Below, one piece after another: positions 53,501 to 60,859 of a stretch of DNA of 64,000 bases (position 1 is the first letter of the stretch; the number at the start of each line of letters is the position of its first letter). The notes below the pieces were generated by a model. The model was given only the letters and a program-made list of their open reading frames with translations, did no database searches and had not been told where the DNA came from. The position numbers and the translations under genes were made by a program. This stretch comes from Candidatus Nitrosopumilus limneticus. GTDB lineage: Archaea > Thermoproteota > Nitrososphaeria > Nitrososphaerales > Nitrosopumilaceae. Location: contig JAHCGZ010000001.1 in the NCBI GenBank assembly GCA_022117465.1, forward strand, positions 282,911-346,910. The letters run 5' to 3'.

Positions 53501-53936
53501 TTGGATCTTCACCATGTTCAATTAATTTTTGATCAGAAAAATTATTTAAAATGCATGTAACTGATTTTGCCATTACCGGTATATCTCCAATATGAACAAA
53601 TCTGGATTCCAAAATTCTTCCATCTTCTACAACACTGGCTTCCATCATAACAGGTGCAGAATAAGAAACATTTCTCAATCTTGCTTCAGCTGGAGTAATA
53701 TGAGTAATAGAACCATCAAGTTCCATCATTCGTGGTTGTTGAAGTTTAACTTTACCCAATTGAATTTTATATGGATATTCAGCATTTTCGATATCAATTT
53801 GTCCAACTTCATTTACAATACTTTGTAATCCTCTTTCTAAAAATTCATCAAAGGAAGTTAAGTGCTGACGAGCAACACCTTCTCGTTTTAAAATATCTTG
53901 AATTACTGGCCAACGTTTGTTTGCAGGATGAGTCAA
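50586..53936 (-). CDS. rpoB: DNA-directed RNA polymerase subunit B (unsplit)
   Basis: 1116 residues, with both B' and B'' parts in one chain. HTFGRICPSETPEGSNCGLV-type motif (STHFGRICPSETPEGSNCGL), GYNIEDAIVLSKASVDRGLG, IGDKFASRHGQKGVLGILAK (hybrid-binding), and the C-terminal Zn domain CERCGLVAYHDVKQRKYVCR plus CRVCGDKAKV. Forms the second-largest part of the catalytic core. Two bases before rpoA and two after rpoH. Confidence 0.96.
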   Translation of the reverse strand: MTHPANKRWPVIQDILKREGVARQHLTSFDEFLERGLQSIVNEVGQIDIENAEYPYKIQLGKVKLQQPRMMELDGSITHITPAEARLRNVSYSAPVMMEASVVEDGRILESRFVHIGDIPVMAKSVTCILNNFSDQKLIEHGEDPKDPGGYFIINGSERVIVGLEDLSYNKIIVDKELVGGNTVFKAKVYSSIVGYRAKLELVMKNDGLIVGRIPGSPVDIPVVTLMRALGLESDKEIAAVVSLVDELQDQLEASFEKVVDVPTSKDSIVYISKRIAPGMLEEFQIKRAETLLDWGLLPHLGKHPENRKEKAQFLGEAACKLLELKLGWIEPDDKDHYGNKVIKFAGQMLADLFRTAFRNLVRDMKYQLERSGQKRGINAVAAAIRPGIITDKLNNAIATGNWGRGRVGVTQLLDRTNYLSTVSHLRRIQSPLSRTQPNFEARDLHSTHFGRICPSETPEGSNCGLVKNLALSGIISVNVPSEEIVEKLFDLGVVHFFDAKDDLKKDGTRIFVDGRLIGYYKDGIELTASLRDLRRNSKIHPHVGVSFHKSDEHEEATRRLYVNCNSGRVLRPLIIIKDNKSLLTQDLLDKISKKLLSWTDLMRMGVLELIDANEEENCYVTLDEKDVKKHTHLEVFPPSILGAAASIIPYPEHNQSPRNTYESAMAKQSLGFSSPMMNTSTYVRQHLMLYPQVPAVNTKAMKLLGLEDRPAGQNCVVAVLPFDGYNIEDAIVLSKASVDRGLGRTFFFRVYDAEAKQYPGGMRDSFEIPNAEGNIRGYKGERAYRLLEEDGVVASESPVKGGDILIGKTSPPRFMQEYREFESSGPYRRDTSIGVRPSETGVIDTVVMTQSNEGGKMYKIRARDMRIPEIGDKFASRHGQKGVLGILAKAEDLPYTAEGMSPDILINPHAFPSRMTVGMMMESICGKAASLRGDRFDGSAFVGEKMDEVKEVMDAHNFNYSGKEIMYDGRTGKAFPVDVFIGVVYYQKLHHMVADKIHARARGQVQMLTKQPTEGRARGGGLRFGEMERDCLIAYGASMILKDRLLDESDKSDIFVCERCGLVAYHDVKQRKYVCRVCGDKAKVSSVSVAYAFKLLLQEMQSLNIAPRLLIKEKL

Positions 53937-53938
53937 AT

Positions 53939-54190
53939 CTAAACTTCCACCACGTATCTATAGTAAAGAGATTCACCAGATGTAGAACTTGGTCGGGTAA
54001 TTTTTAACATATCACCAGGTTTTACACCTAGTCCAACAATTGCAGGATCATTTACAAAGATTAAAGGCAATTCAGTTGGCTTGCAATTATATTTTTTTAA
54101 AACTTCTTCAGCCTCAGATTTTAAAATAATTTCATGTTTTGGAACGTAAATATGATCAGGTACAAGTACTTGATTTTTCTTAATTGCCAT
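53939..54190 (-). CDS. rpoH: DNA-directed RNA polymerase subunit H
   Basis: 83 residues. The archaeal H (eukaryotic Rpb5 C-terminal) fold: VPDHIYVPKHEIILKSEAEE then LKKYNCKPTELPLIFVNDPA, IVGLGVKPGDMLKITRPSST, and the end GESLYYRYVVEV. First gene of rpoH-rpoB-rpoA-lsm. Confidence 0.95.
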   Translation of the reverse strand: MAIKKNQVLVPDHIYVPKHEIILKSEAEEVLKKYNCKPTELPLIFVNDPAIVGLGVKPGDMLKITRPSSTSGESLYYRYVVEV

Positions 54191-54264
54191 TTAAGAAATC
54201 TCCAGATCGAACATTAAATGTAATAGTAAATAATACACACAAACTGAAAAAAATCACGTTCGGG

Positions 54265-54277
54265 TTAATATATATCT
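54265..54277 (-). promoter_or_regulatory. TATA box of the RNA polymerase operon
   Basis: Minus-strand AGATATATATTAA with an expected start near 54245, leaving about 55 bases of leader before the rpoH ATG at 54190. One of the strongest TATA elements in the window and, with uL1, one of the few long leaders. Confidence 0.6.
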
Positions 54278-54293
54278 AATCTGAAAATTTTAA

Positions 54294-55073
54294 TCAAAAG
54301 TTCATTTTTTTATTTACTCTATTTGCAATATTTGCAGCAATTCCACCTGCAGCAATACCATTATCGATATTAACCACAGATAATCCCAATGAACAACTTT
54401 GTAGCATTGATGCCAAAGCTGCAATACCTTTCTCACCATACCCATATCCCACAGATGTTGGAATTCCAATAATTGGAATATCGACCATTGTAGAAACTAA
54501 GGTTGCCAAAGCACCTTCCATCCCTGCTGCAACTATAATACAATCAACTTCTTCTTCAATCATTTTTTTTAAAATTGGAAATATTCTTTGGATTCCAGCA
54601 ACTCCAACATCATAACTTGTTATGCATTTACAATTCATTGCTTTGCACATTATCCTTGCTTCCTCAGCTACTCCGATATCTGAAGTTCCTGCAGTAATGA
54701 TTCCAACTATTCCACCTTGAAATTTAATTGGTTTTTTAAATAATAATATGGATGATGAATTTTTTCCAGTTTCAATATTTACTTTCAATTTCTTTGAAAA
54801 TAATATAATTTTATTATACTCGTTTTTTTTAATTCTTGAAACAATTACTGAATTCGTTTTTTCTAAAGTTTTTTTAATAATTTTTTTAGTATCCTCTAAT
54901 TCTTTTGTTTCTGCAAAAATTACTTCTGGGACTCCTCTTCTTTTACTTCTATTGATATCAATTTTAGCAAAATTTTCTACTTCCTCGATTGAATATAGGG
55001 TAAGGAGTTTTTTGGCACTACTTGTAGAAATCTTTCCAGATTTAACCGATTCTAAAATTTCATCAATTTTCAA
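54294..55073 (-). CDS. larB: Nickel-pincer cofactor biosynthesis protein LarB
   Basis: 259 residues. LarB carboxylates and hydrolyses nicotinic acid adenine dinucleotide, the first step of the nickel-pincer nucleotide (NPN) cofactor. The C-terminal PurE-like domain shows GIITAGTSDIGVAEEARIMC, TSYDVGVAGIQRIFPILKKM, IIVAAGMEGALATLVSTMVD and IPIIGIPTSVGYGYGEKGIA. The N-terminal third (EILESVKSGKISTSSAKKLL; RRGVPEVIFAETKELEDTKK) has the LarB-specific extension with RRGxPEVIxAxxK. Downstream of mdh on the same strand (33-base gap); larC and larE are divergent from mdh. Confidence 0.92.
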   Translation of the reverse strand: MKIDEILESVKSGKISTSSAKKLLTLYSIEEVENFAKIDINRSKRRGVPEVIFAETKELEDTKKIIKKTLEKTNSVIVSRIKKNEYNKIILFSKKLKVNIETGKNSSSILLFKKPIKFQGGIVGIITAGTSDIGVAEEARIMCKAMNCKCITSYDVGVAGIQRIFPILKKMIEEEVDCIIVAAGMEGALATLVSTMVDIPIIGIPTSVGYGYGEKGIAALASMLQSCSLGLSVVNIDNGIAAGGIAANIANRVNKKMNF

Positions 55074-55106
55074 TAATCTTCTATTTTTTTCTGAATACTA
55101 AAATGC

Positions 55107-56021
55107 TTAGATCTCAATACCAGATATGGCATCTTTAACATTTGCAACACCTTTATCAAAAATTTGTCTCTCTTGGTCATTTAGATCTAATTCAATTATT
55201 TTCTCAACTCCATTCTTTCCAATTACTGCAGGAACTCCTATTGCAACATCAGAATGACCATATTCACCATCAAGATAAGTTGCTACTGGAATGACTTGTT
55301 TTCTATCTTTCAAAACAGTTTCAATAATTGCCGATATTGCATTTCCTGGTGCATGTACTGTAGCACCTTTTAATTCAATTACTTTAGCTGCAACTTGTTT
55401 TGTATTTTGAACAATCTCATCTAGTTTTTCTTTTGATAAAAATGATGATAATGGAATTCCAGATATGGAAGAGAATCGTGGCAAAGGTAACATGTTTTCA
55501 CCATGTTCACCAATTACTAATCCTCTAATTGAATCTCTAGAATAACCTGTTGATTCATGAATAAATTGTCTAAATCGTGATAAATCTAACATTCCACCCA
55601 TTCCAAATACTCTACTTCTATCAAATCCAGATACTTTCTGAGTGATGTACACCATTGGATCCAATGGGTTTGTAACTGGAATTATCATGGAATCATCTGC
55701 ATATTTTTTTACATTCTCTACTACACTTTTAACAATTGAAGCGTTGATTTTCAATAAATCCATTCTTGTCATTCCGGGTTTTCTTCCAGAACCTGCTACA
55801 ACAACTACAACATTTGATCCTTTCATATCAGCATAATCATTTGAACCTTTTACTTCTACATCAATACCCTGTTCAGATAGCATGTGATTGATATCCATGG
55901 CTTCACCCTGGGGTAAACCTTCAGCAACATCAAGTAACAAAATTTGATCATCTAATTTCTTTAAAGCTGAAAAGAGTGCTGCATCTCCACCTACTTTACC
56001 AGATCCAATAATGGTAATCAT
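55107..56021 (-). CDS. mdh: Malate dehydrogenase
   Basis: 304 residues, LDH-like [23 protein letters not shown] (GxGxxG), then [20 protein letters not shown] with the Asp that prefers [23 protein letters not shown] (mobile loop Arg), [29 protein letters not shown], and [20 protein letters not shown] with the catalytic His. A TATA box at 56044-56051 predicts a leaderless mRNA and co-transcription with larB. Links to korAB and PEP carboxykinase in central carbon metabolism; MDH enzymes also produce L-2-hydroxyglutarate in a side reaction. Confidence 0.94.
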   Translation of the reverse strand: MITIIGSGKVGGDAALFSALKKLDDQILLLDVAEGLPQGEAMDINHMLSEQGIDVEVKGSNDYADMKGSNVVVVVAGSGRKPGMTRMDLLKINASIVKSVVENVKKYADDSMIIPVTNPLDPMVYITQKVSGFDRSRVFGMGGMLDLSRFRQFIHESTGYSRDSIRGLVIGEHGENMLPLPRFSSISGIPLSSFLSKEKLDEIVQNTKQVAAKVIELKGATVHAPGNAISAIIETVLKDRKQVIPVATYLDGEYGHSDVAIGVPAVIGKNGVEKIIELDLNDQERQIFDKGVANVKDAISGIEI

Positions 56022-56043
56022 AAAAATTGCAACTAATTTTCAA

Positions 56044-56051
56044 ATTATAAA
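56044..56051 (-). promoter_or_regulatory. TATA box for mdh-larB
   Basis: Minus-strand TTTATAAT, 26-27 bases before the mdh ATG at 56021; predicts a leaderless mdh-larB mRNA. Confidence 0.55.
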
Positions 56052-56077
56052 TCTAATGAAATTAGTCTGGCATTAGA
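56052..56077. promoter_or_regulatory. Operator-like inverted repeat between mdh and larC
   Basis: TCTAATG (56052-56058) and CATTAGA (56071-56077) are perfect inverted repeats separated by 12 bases, with half-site centres about 19 bases (two helical turns) apart. They lie exactly between the two TATA boxes of the divergent pair, so one bound dimer could affect both directions. Confidence 0.45.
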
Positions 56078-56081
56078 CGAA

Positions 56082-56089
56082 TTTATAAG
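56082..56089 (+). promoter_or_regulatory. TATA box for larC-larE
   Basis: TTTATAAG, about 26 bases before the larC ATG at 56111; predicts a leaderless larC-larE mRNA. Confidence 0.55.
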
Positions 56090-56110
56090 CATTTTTGATA
56101 TTTTTTAATC

Positions 56111-57334
56111 ATGGTGATTGTTATTGATCCTCAAATTGCAGGAATATCTGGAGATATGCTTTTGTCATCTTTAGTAAATTTAGGTGCAGATAAAAATAAA
56201 ATTATTGAGGGAATTATGAAATCTCAAAAATTTCTTCCAGACTCTACTATTAAAAAAATTGATTTTCAGAAAATTCAAAAACGAGGAATTGAGTCTACAC
56301 AGTTAATTTTAGAAATTGATGAAAATATTTCTGAAAGAAAAGGTATTGATATCAAAAGAGCTATTGTAAATTCTGTAAATCAATTAAATCTTTCAAATAA
56401 AGCAAAAACATTTGCAGAATCATGTATTGACACTTTGATTTTATCAGAAGCTAAAATTCACGGAATTTCTGAGGATTCAGTTCACTTTCATGAAGCTTCC
56501 AGCATAGATACTCTAGTAGACATTGTTGGAATATCTATCGCATTAGATGATTTAAAATTGTTTGACGAAAAAATTATTTGTTTGCCTGTTTCAGTTGGAG
56601 GGGGTACTGTGAGTTTTTCACACGGCATAATGTCAAATCCTGCAAGTGCAATTCTTCAAATTTTTAAAAATTCTAATTTGAATATTCAGGGAAACAATTC
56701 AAAAGAGGAACTAACAACTCCTACAGGAGCCTGTATTTTAGTAAATTTGACAAATTACCCAGTGGAGTATTATCCTTCAATGAAGGTTAGTTCAATTGGT
56801 TATGGAGCAGGTCAAAAGGATTTTGAGAATTTTTCTAATGTTTTAAAAATTATTCAAGGTGATGAAAATAACTTTGAAATGGATAATATCAAAATTCTTG
56901 AAACAAATATCGATGATGTTTCAGGTGAAATATTTGGACATTTAATTGACAAAATTATGGATCAAGGGGCAAAAGATATTTCAATTTATCCAGGAATTAC
57001 AAAAAAAGGTAGACCAACAAATCTTGTTTGTGTAATTTGTGATGATGCTAAAGTTGATACAATAATCGATACTCTAGTATCAGAAACTGGTACTTTAGGA
57101 ATCAGAATTTCAAATTCTAATCGTTTTATTGTTCCCAGAACAAATCATAATTTCTCGTTAACTTTTAATGGTAAATCATTTCAAGTAAATTATAAAAAAT
57201 CATCTCATAATGGAAAAATTCATTTTAAAATAGAATTTGATGATTTAAAAGACATGTCAAAGGCTTTAGATAGACCAATAAAAGATATTGAATCATTCTT
57301 GACAAAGGAAATTGAAAAGATAGAGGGTCTTTAA
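56111..57334 (+). CDS. larC: Nickel-pincer cofactor biosynthesis protein LarC
   Basis: 407 residues. LarC inserts nickel into the pincer nucleotide with CTP. GISGDMLLSSLVNLGADKNK, VHFHEASSIDTLVDIVGISI (metal-binding His/Glu), SVGGGTVSFSHGIMSNPASA, SKEELTTPTGACILVNLTN and ETNIDDVSGEIFGHLIDKIM are family motifs; the C-terminal PGITKKGRPTNLVCVICDD and KIHFKIEFDDLKDM belong to the second half. In Lactobacillus the gene is split into larC1/larC2 joined by frameshifting; here it is one open frame. It shares its stop/start with larE. Confidence 0.93.
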   Translation: MVIVIDPQIAGISGDMLLSSLVNLGADKNKIIEGIMKSQKFLPDSTIKKIDFQKIQKRGIESTQLILEIDENISERKGIDIKRAIVNSVNQLNLSNKAKTFAESCIDTLILSEAKIHGISEDSVHFHEASSIDTLVDIVGISIALDDLKLFDEKIICLPVSVGGGTVSFSHGIMSNPASAILQIFKNSNLNIQGNNSKEELTTPTGACILVNLTNYPVEYYPSMKVSSIGYGAGQKDFENFSNVLKIIQGDENNFEMDNIKILETNIDDVSGEIFGHLIDKIMDQGAKDISIYPGITKKGRPTNLVCVICDDAKVDTIIDTLVSETGTLGIRISNSNRFIVPRTNHNFSLTFNGKSFQVNYKKSSHNGKIHFKIEFDDLKDMSKALDRPIKDIESFLTKEIEKIEGL

Positions 57335-58131
57335 TGAATAAATTAAATGATTTAATTAATTGGTTTGCAGATAAGGATAAAGTAATGATTGCATTGTCTG
57401 GTGGAGTAGATAGTGCAGTTGTTGCATATGCTGCTTTTCAAGCATTAGGTAATTCTGCAATTGCAGTTACTGCAGATTACAAAACTTTATCTGAAGAAGA
57501 ATTAATTTCAGCAAAACAAGTATGTTCAGAAATAGGAATTCAACAGATTTTTTTAGATTACAGTGAACTTGAAAATGAAGAATTTGTAAAAAATGATTCA
57601 AATCGATGTTTTCATTGTAGAATGGAGTTAGGTGAACATCTAATCGAAATAGCTAAAGAACATAATGTAAAAACAATAGTTGATGGTACTAATCTTGATG
57701 ATTTAGGGGATTATAGACCTGGAATTCAGGCACTTAGAGAAAATGGCATACGAAGTCCTCTTGTAGAAACTAAATTTATTAAATTTCAAGTTCGAGAGAT
57801 TGCAAAATCTGTTGGATTATCGGTATACGATAGACCTTCTAATTCTTGTTTAGCATCAAGAATTCCATGGGGTCAAAGAGTTACTGCAGAAAAATTAACT
57901 CGAATTGAATTTGGAGAAACTCTTGTTAAACAACTTACAAATCTAAAACAAGTTAGAGTGAGAGACATTGATGGTTTAGCAAAAATAGAAGTAGAAAAAG
58001 AAATGATTTTCATATTTGACGATAATATTATGAATGAATTAAATAAAAAATTAAAAATAATTGGTTTTACTTCTGTTGAAATTGATAAAGACGGATATAG
58101 ACCTGGAAAAATTAATGTAATTCCAAATTGA
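57334..58131 (+). CDS. larE: ATP-dependent sacrificial sulfur transferase LarE
   Basis: 265 residues, PP-loop enzyme. ALSGGVDSAVVAYAAF (SGGVDS, residues 22-27) activates the substrate carboxylate with ATP. Cysteines: Cys92 and Cys95 in SNRCFHCRMELG, and Cys172 in PSNSCLASRIPWG, the position equivalent to the sacrificial Cys. Three cysteines are the pattern reported for LarE forms that use a [4Fe-4S] cluster instead of sacrificing the protein, so this one may be catalytic. Overlaps larC by one base. LarA, the usual enzyme using the cofactor, is not in the window. Confidence 0.93.
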   Translation: MNKLNDLINWFADKDKVMIALSGGVDSAVVAYAAFQALGNSAIAVTADYKTLSEEELISAKQVCSEIGIQQIFLDYSELENEEFVKNDSNRCFHCRMELGEHLIEIAKEHNVKTIVDGTNLDDLGDYRPGIQALRENGIRSPLVETKFIKFQVREIAKSVGLSVYDRPSNSCLASRIPWGQRVTAEKLTRIEFGETLVKQLTNLKQVRVRDIDGLAKIEVEKEMIFIFDDNIMNELNKKLKIIGFTSVEIDKDGYRPGKINVIPN

Positions 58132-58203
58132 TTTATCTTGATAATATCGCATCAACTCAAATTGATGCCCATTTAAAGAAAAATATTCTTTTATCTCTTA
58201 AAA

Positions 58204-59010
58204 TTAAATTTTAATGTGTAATCGATTTTTTGTTAATAGTATGGATGACAGGATTCCTATTGTCAGAATTATCATTACTAGTGTACCAAACTCTGGAATA
58301 ACATATGTACCAATAAGTTGAATTTCAGAATCATTTTGTTCAAAATCAATTATTACAGTTCTAATTTTAGAATCTAATTTCTGTTCAGATGAATTGTAAG
58401 TTTGAACATCATCTATCAAAATAATATAATCAACATCCATACCACCCTGCTTACTTTCAATGAATTGTCTTGGTAAATCTAGGACAAGCCTACCATTACT
58501 TGTAGCATCAATCTGTACTATTAATCCAAATATCGAAGTGTCTACAACTATACTTTCGACAGTTCCTCCTGTTATACTATAATTAATATCAAATGTACCA
58601 CCATCATCAATTGCAATATCTGAAAAAATATTTGTAGTTGAAACTGTTTTTAAACCAGGTTTAAACGAAAACGATGATTCAGCAATATTTCCATCGCCAT
58701 ATACAACTTTAACGATATATTCACCTTCTCTTTTCCATTGTGAGCCTTCTGCAATTATTGTATGGGAATAATTACCATCTTGAGATAATTCAAATTGAGC
58801 TACTTGGACCAAATTTGCGTCTTTGAATAATTGTAATGTAACTGGAGTGTTGCCTATTATAGTATTAACTGTTCCAGAAATTAGAATGGTATCCCCTTCA
58901 TCATAATAAAGAGAATCTGTCTGAACTGAAATCAATGAATTTTGTGCAAAAGCAACACCGCTTGAAATTATTGCTAAAATGATCAAAGTAAAAAATATTT
59001 TAAAATACAT
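58204..59010 (-). CDS. PEFG-CTERM surface protein 1
   Basis: 268 residues: signal peptide (about residues 5-22, IFFTLIILAIISSGVAFAQN), then an Ig-like module starting SVQTDSLYYDEGDTILISGT, a linker region, and a C-terminal sorting tail TYVIPEFGTLVMIILTIGIL with a basic end (KNRLHIK). PEFG followed by a membrane segment and positive residues is the thaumarchaeal PEFG-CTERM signal recognised by an archaeosortase. Its tail differs from the next three, so it is the most diverged member of this tandem group. Confidence 0.82.
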   Translation of the reverse strand: MYFKIFFTLIILAIISSGVAFAQNSLISVQTDSLYYDEGDTILISGTVNTIIGNTPVTLQLFKDANLVQVAQFELSQDGNYSHTIIAEGSQWKREGEYIVKVVYGDGNIAESSFSFKPGLKTVSTTNIFSDIAIDDGGTFDINYSITGGTVESIVVDTSIFGLIVQIDATSNGRLVLDLPRQFIESKQGGMDVDYIILIDDVQTYNSSEQKLDSKIRTVIIDFEQNDSEIQLIGTYVIPEFGTLVMIILTIGILSSILLTKNRLHIKI

Positions 59011-59081
59011 AATCTCTCAAACATTAATTTGTATATCACTTTTACTATGAAAAAGAAAAAATGAAAAAAAGTTATAATTGT

Positions 59082-59861
59082 TTAGAATCTTGGAACGATG
59101 CTAAGTCTTGATTTTGCAGAAATTGCAACTATTGAGATAATTGCGACTGCTAGAATCATGGCTGCAATTGTACCAAATTCTGGAATTACAAAGGTACCGA
59201 TAATTTCAATTTGTTCAGTGCCTGCTAAAAATGGAACGATAACTGTGTTATCGTTAATCTCTGCATCGTCTGATTCCTCGCCATCAACTAATACCATAAA
59301 GATACCGCTTTGTATTGATGTTGAAGGACTGAATGTCAATATACCATCTTCATCTGCATTGATGTTGATAATAATTGAATTATCATTTTTGTTAACTGTT
59401 GCACTGATTACTTGTCCACCTGAAATATCATATGATGCACATGCTTCAAGTACTCTTACCTCATTTGAATCACATTTGGCATCACCAACTCCACCAGATA
59501 TTTCAACTGCGATAAAATTGTCTAAACTACCATAGTTTACTTTAATGGTGTATGTACCATCATATTTCCACAAATTACCAGCTGTACTCATATTAGTCGT
59601 AAAACTTCCATCACTTGCAACATTGAATTGATCAATTGTAACAATGGAGTTCATTGGATTAGTCACAGTAAGTGTGACAGGTACTCCTGTAATCACGCTT
59701 GCTACTTGTCCTGTAACTGTAATAGTAGAATCATGGCTATATTCAGCTTTATCAGTTCCAACTGTTAGTGGAAGATTTACAGCATGTGCTTCTGAAGCAA
59801 TGCTCACGGTACCAACTATTGCTACTAGGACTACTAGCATTAACGATGTGGTGCTATTCAT
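59082..59861 (-). CDS. PEFG-CTERM surface protein 2
   Basis: 259 residues. Signal peptide VLVAIVGTVSIASEAHA, then LTVGTDKAEYSHDSTITVTG (the same Ig-like module as its neighbours), a Cys-containing stretch (DAKCDSNEVRVLEACASYD), and EQIEIIGTFVIPEFGTIAAM with the transmembrane tail and RLSIVPRF. The last 34 residues are encoded by DNA identical to that of proteins 3 and 4 over 103 bases. Confidence 0.85.
   Translation of the reverse strand: MNSTTSLMLVVLVAIVGTVSIASEAHAVNLPLTVGTDKAEYSHDSTITVTGQVASVITGVPVTLTVTNPMNSIVTIDQFNVASDGSFTTNMSTAGNLWKYDGTYTIKVNYGSLDNFIAVEISGGVGDAKCDSNEVRVLEACASYDISGGQVISATVNKNDNSIIININADEDGILTFSPSTSIQSGIFMVLVDGEESDDAEINDNTVIVPFLAGTEQIEIIGTFVIPEFGTIAAMILAVAIISIVAISAKSRLSIVPRF
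59087..59189 (-). repeat. 103-bp anchor repeat, copy 1
   Basis: Encodes the PEFG-transmembrane-basic tail and stop of PEFG protein 2. Base-for-base identical by eye to copies 2 and 3; copies 1 and 3 remain nearly identical for about 35 more bases (to about 59225). Confidence 0.9.
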
Positions 59862-59933
59862 GTTATCTGAGTAAAATAATTATCTCTATTTATGTATAAT
59901 GAAGTAAAAAAAATGAAAAAAAGTTATAATTTT

Positions 59934-60797
59934 TTAGTATCTTGGAACGATGCTAAGTCTTGATTTTGCAGAAATTGCAACTATTGAGATAATTGCGACT
60001 GCTAGAATCATGGCTGCAATTGTACCAAATTCTGGAATTACTCGACCTTCTTTGATTACAACTTCTGCTGAAGCCATATACATTGAATCTTTGCCTTGTT
60101 GAGCAGTTACTGTGTATACTCCATCTTTGGACCATAGAGGTCCTCCAGTTGTAATATCTGTAGCAAAGTCACCATTTGATGTTGGTGACAATTGATCAAT
60201 ACGAACAATATTTCCATTTGGAGATGTTACAATAAGTGTTACATCCTCAAGTACTCTACTGGTATTACCAGTTATTCCAATGGTATCTGATCCTTCCACT
60301 GCATTAGCTGACATAGATAATCCTCTTCTATCTTCAGTTGAATCTGTAGGTAAAGTTACCAAATCATTGTTGCTTTGACTTTCCACCATACTAGATTGAG
60401 TTGCAGATGTTTCGGCAGTAACTCCACCATTTACTTCAACACTAAGTGTGATGCTGTAAAGTAAGGAGGTTCCTTGATTGGCTTTTATTTTATACATTCC
60501 ATCTTGACCCCAGTTGGAGACATTGAATTCTGTACTAAATTGTCCATTTTGTGGTGTGAGTTGATCAACAGTAACAACATTATAACCATCTGGAGATACC
60601 GCTGTAATTGTTATATCAGTGATACTTGATGTTGTTTCTCCAGTGAGTGTGATAATGTTTCCTCCTTCTTGTGCTGTAGCAGTTAACGACATTCCAGACA
60701 TTGCTGCAAAGGCGTCTTGATGAACCGAAGTTACGGACATGAATGCTACTGCCATTAGAACTAGGCTAATTGATCTTGTTGAATTTTTGAAATTCAT
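59934..60797 (-). CDS. PEFG-CTERM surface protein 3 with duplicated module
   Basis: 287 residues. Signal peptide around residues 10-31, and two copies of an Ig-like module: MSLTATAQEGGNIITLTGET (about residue 35) and LSMSANAVEGSDTIGITGNT (about residue 158), each followed by V(D/R)xDQL(T/S)PxxxGxF and W.(Q/K)DG(M/V)Y. A Ser/Thr/Gln-rich linker (TSATQSSMVESQSNNDLV) joins them. The tail is RVIPEFGTIAAMILAVAIIS then SRLSIVPRY. The doubled module makes it the longest member despite a short linker. Confidence 0.85.
   Translation of the reverse strand: MNFKNSTRSISLVLMAVAFMSVTSVHQDAFAAMSGMSLTATAQEGGNIITLTGETTSSITDITITAVSPDGYNVVTVDQLTPQNGQFSTEFNVSNWGQDGMYKIKANQGTSLLYSITLSVEVNGGVTAETSATQSSMVESQSNNDLVTLPTDSTEDRRGLSMSANAVEGSDTIGITGNTSRVLEDVTLIVTSPNGNIVRIDQLSPTSNGDFATDITTGGPLWSKDGVYTVTAQQGKDSMYMASAEVVIKEGRVIPEFGTIAAMILAVAIISIVAISAKSRLSIVPRY
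59939..60041 (-). repeat. 103-bp anchor repeat, copy 2
   Basis: Same 103 bases as copy 1 and copy 3, encoding the PEFG tail of protein 3. Identity ends abruptly at the codon before the PEFG region, where the neighbouring sequence becomes unrelated. Confidence 0.9.
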
Positions 60798-60859
60798 CTA
60801 ACTGGAATCAAGATATCTTGCTATTTATGTATATATACACATGAAAAAAAGTTGTAATT

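Noticed and set aside
59098..59535. Plus-strand open frames opposite the PEFG tails, with the same N-terminus in two places (also 60876-61175)
   Set aside because: The identical starts reflect the 103-bp repeat read on the wrong strand; the minus-strand genes have signal peptides and sorting tails.
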